Notes under the pieces: generated by a model
Told to the model about the DNA's origin: nothing
What the model saw: only the letters and a program-made list of their open reading frames with translations
Database searches by the model: none
DNA from: Bacillus vallismortis
GTDB taxonomy: Bacteria; Bacillota; Bacilli; Bacillales; Bacillaceae
Reading direction: 5' to 3'
NCBI RefSeq assembly: GCF_040784915.1
Contig: NZ_CP160797.1
Span: 759,001 to 823,000, forward strand
Length of the DNA stretch: 64,000 bases
Part shown: piece after piece, positions 1 to 11,320 of the stretch
Layout of the letters: every line of letters starts with the position of its first letter
How positions within the stretch are numbered: the first letter of the stretch is position 1
Program-made: the position numbers and the translations under genes

Positions 1-2
1 AG

Positions 3-1523
3 GATGTGTCATATGAAATCATTACGAACGAACAGATTCAGCGCATCCTGAGCATGCAAAATCGTGATGATACGTACGATCAGTATCAAATGAAGCAGGA
101 GCTGTGGGATCAGCTGGCGGAATATGCCGGCGATGAAAAGTACATCGATTCCATTCATTTGATTGACGCCCGCGGCTCAGAGTATTCAGCCGGAAGCAGT
201 TCCTCAGATCTTTTGAAGCAGCAGCAGAAAGAGGTGTTTACACGAGCCAAAGCGAAAAATGGAAGAAATCTTTGGATGACGCTCGGCGGTTCAGATCCTG
301 TCCTCATTTCAGCGCGGCAGATCAGATCCTATCATCAGCTGAGTTTGAACGGTTTGGGCATGGTGCTGATTCAAGTCAAGGTGAAACAGATGATTCGTGA
401 TTTGCCAAAGGATTGGGGCGATGCGGTCGGAGACATCATGATCGCCGACCAAGGCGGGAATTTGGTGTACTCGGCACATGCTTCGGTGTTGGCGTCCGAG
501 GCGGCAAAGGAGACGCTGAAGCACCCTGGTTATGACCTGATAAAAAAGAATGGCAAACGTTACTTTATTTCTTTCCTTCAATCATCCTATCAAAATTGGA
601 GCTACTATAACGTCATCCCCTTTGATCAGATGTTCGAAAAAATTTCCTTTATGAAAACGGTGATCGGCACGTGTTTTCTCCTGTTTTTCTGTGCGGTTTT
701 GCTTTTCGGAAGAAAAATCGCCAACAGCATCACGGAGCCGATTGAGCAGCTTGTGTCCGCGATGAAATCGGTGCAGGACGGCGGCATTGAGGCTGGGGTA
801 TCGCTTTCTCTGCCGGAACATACACAGGATGAGGCCGGCATGCTGAACCGCCATTTTACTGTCATGATGAAACGGATTAACGAGCTTATGGAAGAAAATG
901 TGGAAAAGCAGCTCATCATTAAAGAAACCGAATTGAAGGCACTGCAAGCCCAGATCAACCCGCACTTTTTATATAATACGCTCGAGTCCATCAATTGGCT
1001 GGCAAAGGCGAATCAGCAAAAGCAAATTTCAAAAATGGTGGAATCGCTCGGCTTTCTGCTGCGAAACAGCATTCATATGAAAAAAGATACAGTGACCATT
1101 CAGGAGGAGGCGGACATCGTTCTTCACTATATGACCATTCAGCGGTTTCGATTTGAAGAGCGCCTGAATTTTACTTTGGATATCGACGAAGAAGTAAAGC
1201 ATTGCCTTATTCCGAAACTGACGCTTCAGCCGCTGGTTGAAAATGCGATTCAATACGCGCTTGAGCCCTTCACCAGGCCGTGCGCCATCCGCCTTCAGGC
1301 GAAAAAAATGAAGAACTGTGCCTGTATTACGGTCGAAGATAACGGTCCCGGCATGGATGAACAGATGCTCGAAACATCGGGCGGAAGAGGAATCGGGCTT
1401 TGGAATATTCGTGAACGCATCAAGCTGACATTCGGAGAGCCGTACGGCTTGCGCATTCATAGTGAGCAAGACAAGGGAACGAGGATTGTGATCACAATAC
1501 CGTGCCGAAATGAGGTGGCGTGA
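3..1523 (+). CDS. yesM: Sensor histidine kinase YesM (5' end outside window)
   Basis: Membrane sensor kinase of the YesM/YesN two-component pair that heads the rhamnogalacturonan cluster. The reading frame is open to the left edge, so the first transmembrane segment is missing. Visible, in numbering from the GTG at 6, are the end of an extracellular sensor domain, a transmembrane helix near residues 217-237, a HAMP region to about 295, the HisKA_7TM/YesM-type motif NPHFLYN with the phospho-accepting His near residue 320, and a C-terminal HATPase with the N box LVENAIQYAL and the DNGPGM motif. The stop overlaps the yesN start, which implies co-translation. The GTG at 6 is probably only an internal codon. 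The family assignment is clear. The ligand is not shown by the sequence; RG-I oligosaccharides are an inference from context. Confidence 0.93.
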   Translation, partial: DVSYEIITNEQIQRILSMQNRDDTYDQYQMKQELWDQLAEYAGDEKYIDSIHLIDARGSEYSAGSSSSDLLKQQQKEVFTRAKAKNGRNLWMTLGGSDPVLISARQIRSYHQLSLNGLGMVLIQVKVKQMIRDLPKDWGDAVGDIMIADQGGNLVYSAHASVLASEAAKETLKHPGYDLIKKNGKRYFISFLQSSYQNWSYYNVIPFDQMFEKISFMKTVIGTCFLLFFCAVLLFGRKIANSITEPIEQLVSAMKSVQDGGIEAGVSLSLPEHTQDEAGMLNRHFTVMMKRINELMEENVEKQLIIKETELKALQAQINPHFLYNTLESINWLAKANQQKQISKMVESLGFLLRNSIHMKKDTVTIQEEADIVLHYMTIQRFRFEERLNFTLDIDEEVKHCLIPKLTLQPLVENAIQYALEPFTRPCAIRLQAKKMKNCACITVEDNGPGMDEQMLETSGGRGIGLWNIRERIKLTFGEPYGLRIHSEQDKGTRIVITIPCRNEVA

Positions 1524-2629
1524 TGTATAAGATACTGCTGGCTGATGATGAGAGGATTATTCTTGACGGAATGGCGGGAATCATTGAGTGGGAGGCGCTT
1601 GGCGCTTCATTGATCGGCAAAGCGCAGAACGGGAATGAAGCGTATGACAAGATCTTAAGCAAGCAGCCGGATATTGTCATTACAGACGTGAAAATGCCCG
1701 GTATGGACGGGCTTGAGCTGATTAAGAAGGTGTCAGTCGCCAGTCCGTCGGTTCAATTTATCGTCTTATCCGGGTTTGGAGAGTTTGAGTACGCGAAGGA
1801 AGCCATGAAATACGGGGTAAAGCATTATTTGCTGAAGCCCTGCAATGAACAGCAGATTATCAGCTCGCTGGAGGAGATCATGGCCGAGCTGAAGCAGTTC
1901 GATGTGCGGAAAAAGAGAACCGCTCATCTGAAGCATGAGCTCGATCATATCCGTTCCTTTGCCGCCGATCAATACTTGGAGGGCTTGATCGCCGGTGTAG
2001 CCCAGCTGTCACCGCTGCCTTCACTTGCCGGAAAAAAGGTACGCCTCCTGATTTTAAAAGGAGAACAACCTGTTGATGCCGGGGCTAGAGAGACATTCGG
2101 TTCGGCGCTGACAGCGGTTTGCAGCAGCGGAGAATGGACGGTGCTCGCCGTGGAGGAAAACGCCGCTGAAAAGGCGGCGGACGTTTTCGGGGACGATCGG
2201 ATGGCAATCAGCCAGGCGGGAGAACTCCGGCACGCGGGGCAGCTGTTTCGGGACACCATCGAAACGTCTGGTGACCTGCACGGGAGCGCAGTGATTTCAA
2301 AAATGATCAGGCTTGTTGCCGATGAGCTCGGAAATCCGAATCTGTCCTTAAAATGGGCGGCGAAGGATATGCTGTTTATGAATCCTGATTATCTGGGAAA
2401 ATTATTTAAACAGGAAACAGGCGAGAAATTTTCCCAATACGTGACGCGAGTGCGTCTTGAACATGCGATGAAGCAGATGAAAATCAGGCGGGACGCGAGT
2501 GTCTCAGAAATCGCGGAAGAAATCGGGTTTGGCGATAATCCGAAGTATTTCAGTCTCGTCTTTAAAAAATATACCGGTCTGACACCGTCAGAATTCAGAA
2601 AAAAACAGGGAGGCGCTTCCGCAGGATAG
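1523..2629 (+). CDS. yesN: Response regulator YesN, AraC-type
   Basis: Cytoplasmic partner of YesM. It has an N-terminal receiver domain with acidic pocket DDE, phospho-acceptor Asp55 in the context TDVKMPG and conserved Lys in LLKPC, a linker of about 130 residues, and a C-terminal AraC/XylS pair of helix-turn-helix motifs (about 265-365) ending in the typical GFGDNPKYFSLVFKKYTG signature. I chose the ATG at 1523 (368 aa) over the GTG at 1520: AGGTGG lies just upstream and the ATG overlaps the yesM stop. A terminator-like hairpin covers the end of the gene, so yesN probably ends the regulatory transcript. It most likely activates yesO or neighbouring promoters; which ones is inference. Confidence 0.93.
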   Translation: MYKILLADDERIILDGMAGIIEWEALGASLIGKAQNGNEAYDKILSKQPDIVITDVKMPGMDGLELIKKVSVASPSVQFIVLSGFGEFEYAKEAMKYGVKHYLLKPCNEQQIISSLEEIMAELKQFDVRKKRTAHLKHELDHIRSFAADQYLEGLIAGVAQLSPLPSLAGKKVRLLILKGEQPVDAGARETFGSALTAVCSSGEWTVLAVEENAAEKAADVFGDDRMAISQAGELRHAGQLFRDTIETSGDLHGSAVISKMIRLVADELGNPNLSLKWAAKDMLFMNPDYLGKLFKQETGEKFSQYVTRVRLEHAMKQMKIRRDASVSEIAEEIGFGDNPKYFSLVFKKYTGLTPSEFRKKQGGASAG

Positions 2630-2647
2630 CCATCTCTGTTTTTTTTA
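2605..2647 (+). terminator. Probable terminator at yesN end
   Basis: An imperfect stem pairs ACAGGGAGGC with GCCATCTCTGT and is followed by eight or more T. The left arm lies inside the last codons of yesN. It would separate regulatory yesMN from the catabolic genes. Confidence 0.6.
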
Positions 2648-2699
2648 CTTTCCCCACTGTTTTTTGAGTGTTTCGCCCTAACTGAACGCTTTAAAATAA

Positions 2700-4942
<2,243 letters not shown>

Positions 4943-4945
4943 CGG

Positions 4946-5836
4946 ATGGAGCCGGTCAACCAGCCTGTCAGAGAAGCCCCGGTTTTTGAGAGAAAAAAAG
5001 CCGGACGCGTCAGGCTCAAGCGCATACTGTTCCATGTTTTTACGGCATCGCTGGCGGTGTTATTGCTGTACCCGGTCATTTGGCTGTTTGTCAGCTCGTT
5101 TAAGGAAAGCTCCAGTATTTTTACAACCTCTCATTCTCTCATTCCCGACCCTTTTATTCTCAGCAACTATGCGGAAGGATGGAAGGGCATTGCGGGGCAG
5201 CCGTTTCTGACCTTTATTAAAAACTCGGCGATCATTGTCGGGCTGTCCACAATCGGCGCCGTCCTGTCATCGGCTGTCATTGCATACGGATTTGCGCGCA
5301 TCCCGTTTAAGGGAAAAGCGTTTTGGTTCGTCTGCATGATGGGGACGTTAATGCTGCCGCATGAAGTGCTGATGATTCCGCAGTATATTTTGTTTGCGAA
5401 ATTAGGCTGGCTGAATTCTTTTAAACCGATTGTCGTTCCGCCATTTTTCGGGCATGCGTTTTTTATTTTTCTGATGATCCAGTTTATCCGGACGATTCCC
5501 GAGGAGTTGGATGAAGCGGCGAGAATCGACGGATGCGGGCGCTTTGCCTGCTTTTGGCGGATTATTCTGCCGCTGATTGCCCCAGCGCTTGCGACGTCTG
5601 CGATTTTCTCCTTCTATTGGAAGTGGGAGGAGCTGATTCAGCCGCTTTTGTACTTGAATAAACCTGAGCTTTACTCTGTTTCACTCGCGCTGAAGCTTTT
5701 CCTCGATACGGAATCAGCTTCGAACTGGGGCGCGATGTTTGCCATGTCGGCTGTCTCGTTATTGCCTGTGATTCTTGTCTTCTTTTTGTTTCAGAAATAT
5801 ATCGTTCAGGGCATTAGTACGACCGGATTAAAATAA
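4946..5836 (+). CDS. yesQ: ABC sugar permease YesQ
   Basis: MalG-type permease, 296 aa, second half of the YesOPQ channel. The N-terminus is hydrophilic and basic, followed by about six helices; the EAA motif reads [20 protein letters not shown]. The ATG at 4946 sits seven bases after a perfect AAGGAGGA, which itself lies in the end of yesP. No nucleotide-binding subunit follows, so the complex must borrow one (MsmX in B. subtilis). Next comes yesR, which acts on the imported disaccharide. Confidence 0.92.
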   Translation: MEPVNQPVREAPVFERKKAGRVRLKRILFHVFTASLAVLLLYPVIWLFVSSFKESSSIFTTSHSLIPDPFILSNYAEGWKGIAGQPFLTFIKNSAIIVGLSTIGAVLSSAVIAYGFARIPFKGKAFWFVCMMGTLMLPHEVLMIPQYILFAKLGWLNSFKPIVVPPFFGHAFFIFLMIQFIRTIPEELDEAARIDGCGRFACFWRIILPLIAPALATSAIFSFYWKWEELIQPLLYLNKPELYSVSLALKLFLDTESASNWGAMFAMSAVSLLPVILVFFLFQKYIVQGISTTGLK

Positions 5837-5850
5837 AAGGAGTGTTGCAG

Positions 5851-6885
5851 ATGGCACAGCTTATCTTTGATGAAGAAAAGGTTACATCCGTGATTGACCG
5901 AATTGTGAAACGGACATTTCAAATGGATTTTGCATGGGATTGGCCGGGCGGCGTGGCGTTTTACGGTGTGGCGGAGGCGTATGAAGCGACGGAAAACGAG
6001 GAATATATCAATCTGTTAAAAACGTGGGTTGATGAACAGCTTGAGGATGGGCTGCCGCTGCTTTCGATCAACGGAGTTTCCATCGGCCATACGCTTTTGT
6101 TTCTCCACAAGGTGACGGGTGATCACGTGTATTTGGAAACGGCGGGTGAGATGGCGGAATATGTGCTGCATAAGGCGCCGCGCTTTGGCGAGGGGATCCT
6201 TCAGCATACGGTTAATTCGACGGAATACGTGTTTCCTGAGCAGGCATGGGCGGACACGCTGATGATGGCAGGGCTGTTTATGCTGAGAATCGGGCGGGTG
6301 ATGGAGCGTGAGGATTATTTTGAAGATGGTCTGCGCCAGTTCCACGGACATGAAGATGTGCTTCAGGACCCTGTCACGAATTTGTACTACCACGCCTGGG
6401 ACAACAAAGCGCAAAATCATCTGTCGGGGATTTATTGGGGCAGGGCGAACGGCTGGGCCGCACTTACGATGGCGAAGGCGCTTCCGCTCATTGAGGTGAC
6501 GCATCCTTCTTTTATGATCATTGACGGCTCGCTCAGAGACCAGCTGAGCGCGCTCGTCCGGCTGCAGGATGAATCAGGGCTCTGGCACACCATTTTGGAT
6601 GATCCGGATTCGTATCTCGAGGTTTCGGCTTCGGCGGGGATTGCATCTGCTCTTTTGCCGAACGGAAAGCTGTATACAAAATACGCGCAGAAATCGCTTG
6701 CCGCCATTTTGGATGCGGTGGAAGAGGACGGACGGGTCAGCAAGGTATCGGCCGGAACAGCCGTCATGAAAAATGCCGAAGGATACAAACAGGTGCCTTA
6801 CAAACGAATACAAGGATGGGGACAGGGACTTGCGCTGACTTTTCTTGCTGATGTGCTAAGAACGAAAAAACGCGTGTATCAGTAA
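5851..6885 (+). CDS. yesR: Unsaturated rhamnogalacturonyl hydrolase YesR (GH105)
   Basis: Cytoplasmic glycoside hydrolase family 105 enzyme, 344 aa, that removes the unsaturated galacturonyl residue from the ends of RG lyase products. It has no signal peptide, and shows an alpha6/alpha6-barrel style sequence with FAWDWPGGVAFYG near the N-terminus, WADTLMMAGLF in the middle and YWGRANGWAALTMAKAL, all GH88/GH105 signatures. I chose the ATG at 5851, eight bases after AAAGGAG; an upstream in-frame GTG at 5842 overlaps that site. Position right after the importer fits its substrate, the disaccharide made by YesW and YesX. Confidence 0.92.
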   Translation: MAQLIFDEEKVTSVIDRIVKRTFQMDFAWDWPGGVAFYGVAEAYEATENEEYINLLKTWVDEQLEDGLPLLSINGVSIGHTLLFLHKVTGDHVYLETAGEMAEYVLHKAPRFGEGILQHTVNSTEYVFPEQAWADTLMMAGLFMLRIGRVMEREDYFEDGLRQFHGHEDVLQDPVTNLYYHAWDNKAQNHLSGIYWGRANGWAALTMAKALPLIEVTHPSFMIIDGSLRDQLSALVRLQDESGLWHTILDDPDSYLEVSASAGIASALLPNGKLYTKYAQKSLAAILDAVEEDGRVSKVSAGTAVMKNAEGYKQVPYKRIQGWGQGLALTFLADVLRTKKRVYQ

Positions 6886-6906
6886 AGCGGCGGCGGGGGG
6901 AAAGGG

Positions 6907-9192
6907 ATGAAAAAACAGCCTCAACAGAAGGAACGGGTTTCACGCTGGAAGGGAACGTATTTCAAAAGAAACTTTGTCTTCATTTTGCTGATTGCCTGTA
7001 TTCCCGGATTGCTGACTGGCGGCGCTATCTATTTTCTTTCGATCGACAAGGTGGAGAAGGAACTGCAGAGGTCGCATGAAACACAGGTGGCGCGTGAAGT
7101 CAGCCGGATGGATGAAAAGCTGGGAGTGCTGGAGCTGACTCTCACCCAGATGGCGTACGATTCTTCGCTGATGAATGGATTGGAAGAGAAGGATTTGGAG
7201 AAAGATTATACGTTCTCCTATCAATTAACGAAAAAGCTGTTTCTTTTACGGGACCAGCAGCCGCTGATCGAGCAGGCTTCCATCTTTCTGAACAGCCCCC
7301 GGCCTCTTGTGCTGAGCCCTGAATACAGCGCTTTGACAGAACAGGAGACGCTTCGCAAGTATCGCTCGCTGCTTGCCTCGGACAACAGTATTTATTGGAA
7401 CCGATCCGGAAATCAAGCGATGCTGATCCAGCTCATTCCGGGTTCGGCGGAGAAACCGTTCGGCGCGATCATGCTGGCGGTTGATCCGTTAGAAATGGAG
7501 TCGATCCTGCAAAGCTTGTCCCCTTATCCTGAGGGCAGTGCGCTGCTTCTGGACCAAAATCGGGAAGTGCTTTTTCAGGAAGGAGAAAAGGATTTAGAAA
7601 AGACTTTAATTGAAGAGATAAAAAAACAGCCGGACGAGAAAGGGCATTTTCAGATGGAATGGGGCGGCACGTTGTATTCCGTCTCCTTTGGAGAAATGAA
7701 CCGCATGCATCAGCAGTGGACCTTTGTGTCAGCGGCGCCTCTTTCAGCCATTACAGCGCCGATGGTGTTTTTATCAAAAGTGATCATCGTCATGCTTGGC
7801 ATTTGCATCGGCTTAGCGGTGTGCATGACGTGGTACGCAGCAAAAAAAATCTATCGCCCCATTCAGCATTTGCTTGGCTTGTTTACCGGGGGAGAGAAGA
7901 AAACATGGCAGGTGTCCGGGCAGGATGAATTCAAGTGGATTGAAAAGCGATGGCATGACCTATCCCTTGAAAGCCGGAAGCTTCAGGAGCAGCTCCTGCG
8001 GCAGACGCCCCATATGAAAAAGAGTTTTTTGCAGCACCTCTTGCAGGGCGATTTTTACTATGACAACGAGGCAAGTCTCAGATCACGGATGGAGGAGGCT
8101 GGATGGAACATCGGAGAAAACGTGTTTCAGGTGCTTGATCTTCAGGTGACAGGGCTCCGTTGTGAAACAAGCATCTTCCGCGCCGGTGATGAACAGCTCG
8201 CTGTATTTACCCTGACCAATCTGGCCGAGGAGCTTGCGGCAAAACGCTGTTTTCAGCCCTCCATTCTTCATATCGGCCGGCTTTCCGTCACCGTGCTTGT
8301 GATGAAAACAAACAGAGCTGATCTGAGGGCGTACGTAACGGAGCTTGCACACCAATTTGACGATCTCACCGGATTACACCTGACCGGGACGATGAGCAGG
8401 AAGACGGAGCTCGTCGCGGAAATCCGTTCTTTATATCAGGATGTGAAAAGCGGAAAATCCCACAGGCGGTTTGCCAACCGGCATCAGGTGATTGATTTAC
8501 AGGCCGGCTTCCCTCAGGATGAGCAGTCCGCCCCTTATTACCCTTTTGAGCTGGAAAAACAAATTGTTCGGGCCATCCGTCTGGAAAGAAAACAGGAAGC
8601 CGAGGACCTGATACGTGTCTGCATGGAGGAACTGGCGGAAAAGGCGGGCATAGACAGACATGTGCACTCCGCCCTGATTCAAGTGTTTTCCCGCATTCAG
8701 GAGGATATTCTGCATTCCGGGCTCAATCCGAGCGAACTGTTTCAGCATCGGGATCTGCTTCTGGAGGTTTCAGAATTGCGCGAATCCGGTGAAGCGGCGG
8801 CCTGGCTGATGGATGCTGTCGTTACACCATATCTTTCCAAGCTTGAGGGCAGAAAAAACAGACAGGAAAAGCAGCTGGCGGAACGTGTGATGGCCATGAT
8901 TCATGAACAGTATATGGCGGATCTTTCGCTGGAAAGCTGTGCCGATGCGCTTGGCATGAATTCATACACGTTAAGCAAGGCATTTAAGCAAGTAACCGGC
9001 ATTAATTTTATTGATTATGTGACCCAAATCAGAATTGAAAAGGCGAAAGAGCTGCTGGTGAATACGAATAAGAAAATTCTTGACGTGTCAGAAGAAGTCG
9101 GCTACCGACACAATTACTTTAACCGGATTTTTAAAAAACAGGTCGGCGTGCCGCCGGGTGTCTTCAGGCAAATGTATCAGGAAACGCCGTGA
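6907..9192 (+). CDS. yesS: Membrane-bound AraC-family activator YesS
   Basis: A 761-residue regulator joining an extracellular sensor to a DNA-binding domain in one chain. Transmembrane helices lie near residues 22-45 and 292-312, with a Cache-like sensor between them. A cytoplasmic middle region of about 300 residues precedes the C-terminal AraC helix-turn-helix pair (about 658-758, ending [15 protein letters not shown]). The start at 6907 follows GGGGGGAAAGGG. It is known in B. subtilis as an activator of this cluster (RhgR). Unlike YesM/YesN it signals without phosphotransfer. Its genes of action are not visible here beyond operon context. Confidence 0.9.
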   Translation: MKKQPQQKERVSRWKGTYFKRNFVFILLIACIPGLLTGGAIYFLSIDKVEKELQRSHETQVAREVSRMDEKLGVLELTLTQMAYDSSLMNGLEEKDLEKDYTFSYQLTKKLFLLRDQQPLIEQASIFLNSPRPLVLSPEYSALTEQETLRKYRSLLASDNSIYWNRSGNQAMLIQLIPGSAEKPFGAIMLAVDPLEMESILQSLSPYPEGSALLLDQNREVLFQEGEKDLEKTLIEEIKKQPDEKGHFQMEWGGTLYSVSFGEMNRMHQQWTFVSAAPLSAITAPMVFLSKVIIVMLGICIGLAVCMTWYAAKKIYRPIQHLLGLFTGGEKKTWQVSGQDEFKWIEKRWHDLSLESRKLQEQLLRQTPHMKKSFLQHLLQGDFYYDNEASLRSRMEEAGWNIGENVFQVLDLQVTGLRCETSIFRAGDEQLAVFTLTNLAEELAAKRCFQPSILHIGRLSVTVLVMKTNRADLRAYVTELAHQFDDLTGLHLTGTMSRKTELVAEIRSLYQDVKSGKSHRRFANRHQVIDLQAGFPQDEQSAPYYPFELEKQIVRAIRLERKQEAEDLIRVCMEELAEKAGIDRHVHSALIQVFSRIQEDILHSGLNPSELFQHRDLLLEVSELRESGEAAAWLMDAVVTPYLSKLEGRKNRQEKQLAERVMAMIHEQYMADLSLESCADALGMNSYTLSKAFKQVTGINFIDYVTQIRIEKAKELLVNTNKKILDVSEEVGYRHNYFNRIFKKQVGVPPGVFRQMYQETP

Positions 9193-9205
9193 AAGGAGAG
9201 GGCAT

Positions 9206-9904
9206 GTGATGGAAAAAGCGATTCAAGTGTTTTTAGCGGGGGATTCCACCGTGAGTGACTGCCCGCCTCATGAAGCGCCTATGGCGGGGTGGGGGCAGGT
9301 ATTCGGGCAATTGTTTTCTAAAGATGTGAAGGTGCGCAATCACGCCAAAGGAGGAGCGAGCACCAATTCTTTTGTGGAGGAAGGAAGGCTTCAGGCGATT
9401 GCTGACCGTATCATGCCAGGCGATTATTTGTTTATTCAATTCGGCCACAATGACCAGAAACCGCGGGGGACGCAGCCGTACTCTACGTTTCAGCAGTTTC
9501 TCACCCTGTTTGCAGATACGGCACGCGAAAAGGGAGCGCATCCTGTGTTCGTCACATCAGTGCAGCGCCGCCGCTTTGATGAAAACGGGCGGATCGAGCA
9601 TACGCTTGACGAATATCCTGATGCGATGAAAGCACTGGCAAAGGAGCTTGCTGTGCCCGTGATCGATCTGCTGGCGAAAACAAAGGTGCTGTATGAAGCA
9701 TACGGACCGGAGGAGTCGAAGCGATTGTTCGTTTGGCTTCAGCCGAATGAACATCCGAATTATCCGGAAGGCATTGCGGACAATACGCATTTTTCGGAAG
9801 AAGGGGCGATGGAGGTTGCGAAGCTTGTGGCAGAAGGCATTGAGGAACTCGGCCTTCCGCTGAAGGACCATCTCGTGAGCCGGGAGGGAAAAGAATATGT
9901 ATAA
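9206..9904 (+). CDS. yesT: Rhamnogalacturonan acetylesterase YesT
   Basis: SGNH/GDSL hydrolase of the RGAE family, 232 aa, which removes acetyl groups from the galacturonic acid of RG-I so that the lyases can work. Block I reads GDSTVSD (nucleophile Ser), block III GHND, and block V DNTHFSEEG (catalytic Asp and His). There is no signal peptide, so it acts on imported oligomers. The start is the GTG at 9206, seven bases after AAAGGAG; the adjacent ATG at 9209 is equally in frame at longer spacing. It overlaps yesU by eight bases. YesY downstream is a paralogue. Confidence 0.9.
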   Translation: MMEKAIQVFLAGDSTVSDCPPHEAPMAGWGQVFGQLFSKDVKVRNHAKGGASTNSFVEEGRLQAIADRIMPGDYLFIQFGHNDQKPRGTQPYSTFQQFLTLFADTAREKGAHPVFVTSVQRRRFDENGRIEHTLDEYPDAMKALAKELAVPVIDLLAKTKVLYEAYGPEESKRLFVWLQPNEHPNYPEGIADNTHFSEEGAMEVAKLVAEGIEELGLPLKDHLVSREGKEYV

Positions 9905-10559
9905 GGAAGGCGCGTGCCTGTACCGCAATCCGCTCCGGTCAGCAAGCGATGTGAAGGATTGGCGGATGGAGGGGGGCGGACAGATTTCATTTGACGATCG
10001 CCGCTTGCACCTGTCGCATGTTCAGGACGAAGCACACTTTGTCTATTGGTGCCCGGAAACCTTTCCGGACGGCATCATTGTGACGTGGGATTTCTCGCCG
10101 ATTGAGCAGCCTGGACTTTGTATGCTGTTTTTTTCCGCTGCGGGGATTGGAGGCGAGGATTTGTTTGATCCAAGTCTCAAGAAAAGAACGGGAAAGTACC
10201 CTGAATATCATTCAGGAGACATCAACGCGCTCCACCTGTCGTATTTCCGCAGAAAATACGCGGAAGAAAGAGCGTTCCGCACCTGCAATTTAAGAAAAAG
10301 CCGCGGTTTCCACCTCGCCGCGATGGGAGCTGACCCGCTGCCTTCTCCAGACGACGCTGATTCTCCGTATCAGATGAAGCTCATCAAAGACAAAGGCTAT
10401 GTGCACTTTTCAATCAATGATCTGCCCATTCTTGAGTGGACGGACGACGGCAGCGCACATGGGCCTGTGTTAACAAAAGGAAAAATCGGGCTCCGGCAGA
10501 TGGCGCCCATGAAGGCGGCTTATCGAGATTTTGCCGTGCACCAAGCGGTGAGAAGATGA
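9897..10559 (+). CDS. yesU: DUF1961 protein YesU
   Basis: A 220-residue cytoplasmic protein of the DUF1961 family with a concanavalin-like beta-rich look; the reaction is unknown. It is rich in aromatic residues, which would suit carbohydrate binding. It starts with ATG at 9897 inside the end of yesT, with GGGAGGGAAAAG before it, and its stop overlaps the yesV start (ATGA). Tight coupling within the RG-I operon suggests a hydrolase or isomerase-like step on the imported sugars; that is inference. Confidence 0.85.
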   Translation: MYKEGACLYRNPLRSASDVKDWRMEGGGQISFDDRRLHLSHVQDEAHFVYWCPETFPDGIIVTWDFSPIEQPGLCMLFFSAAGIGGEDLFDPSLKKRTGKYPEYHSGDINALHLSYFRRKYAEERAFRTCNLRKSRGFHLAAMGADPLPSPDDADSPYQMKLIKDKGYVHFSINDLPILEWTDDGSAHGPVLTKGKIGLRQMAPMKAAYRDFAVHQAVRR

Positions 10560-11182
10560 AAACAACGGTAACGGATGCGCTTTACGCAGGATGCGAAGCG
10601 GTGGTGAAAATCGCGTGGCTCAACGGGTTATGGCTGTTGTTTACGCTTTTGGGCGGGATTCTTTTCGGCTGGGCGCCGAGCACAGCCGCGATGTGTGCGG
10701 TCATACGAAAATGGCTGATGGGGCAAAAGGATGTCCCGGTGTTTCCGTTATTTTTCGATATCTACAAAAAAGAATTTCTCAAGGTCAATGCGATCGGATT
10801 GGCGTTTGCGGCTCTTTTGCTCATATTGTCCGCGAATTATCATTATTTTTCTGCCAGTACGGATTGGCTGTCCTTTGCCGTAACAAGCTGCACGCTGCTT
10901 GCTGGGTTTTTGTATATCATTGCCTTAATGTATGTGTTTCCCCTTTACGTGCACTACCAGCTCCCGCTTCGTAAATATATTCCGCAAGCGCTGCTGTATG
11001 GCGCCATGCGGCCGCTGACGACCGGCTGTATGCTGATCGGGTGCGGATTTGTCCTTTATTTGCTGTATACGCTCCCGGGCCTGATCCCCTTTTACGGCCC
11101 TTGTTTATTTGGGCTTGTGTCGATGTTTTTTGCTTTCAGGGGGTTTCAAAAGACGGAGGCCCAGCACCGCCAAGCCGGGTAA
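10556..11182 (+). CDS. yesV: DUF624 membrane protein YesV
   Basis: A 208-residue integral membrane protein with about five hydrophobic helices, of the YesL/YesV (DUF624) family that often accompanies ABC sugar importers lacking an ATPase. The ATG at 10556 overlaps the yesU stop; a longer frame beginning at 10436 only overlaps yesU and lacks a ribosome site. The role is unknown, perhaps stabilising an importer. It is the last gene before the yesW promoter. Confidence 0.87.
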   Translation: MKTTVTDALYAGCEAVVKIAWLNGLWLLFTLLGGILFGWAPSTAAMCAVIRKWLMGQKDVPVFPLFFDIYKKEFLKVNAIGLAFAALLLILSANYHYFSASTDWLSFAVTSCTLLAGFLYIIALMYVFPLYVHYQLPLRKYIPQALLYGAMRPLTTGCMLIGCGFVLYLLYTLPGLIPFYGPCLFGLVSMFFAFRGFQKTEAQHRQAG

Positions 11183-11246
11183 CAAAAAAGTGACCATTTC
11201 GCAAAAGAGTGCAGTGTCTGAATAAGGCGGATGCAAAAAAGTGAAA

Positions 11247-11275
11247 TTGAAGGCAGCTCATACAGCGCATAAAAT
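11247..11275 (+). promoter_or_regulatory. Sigma-A promoter before yesW
   Basis: TTGAAG (11247-11252), a 17-bp spacer, and TAAAAT (11270-11275) form a good vegetative promoter. The predicted start near 11282 lies just before the cre palindrome. yesW-yesX-yesY-yesZ can thus be transcribed separately from yesO-V. Confidence 0.65.
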
Positions 11276-11283
11276 CCAATTTG

Positions 11284-11297
11284 AGTAAGCGCTTACA
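11284..11297 (+). promoter_or_regulatory. cre operator at yesW transcription start
   Basis: AGTAAGCGCTTACA contains a perfect 12-bp palindrome and the CG centre of CcpA sites. Placed right at or after the predicted start, it should block initiation or early elongation under catabolite repression. Confidence 0.75.
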
Positions 11298-11320
11298 AAT
11301 GAATGAGAAGGAGCTGTCTG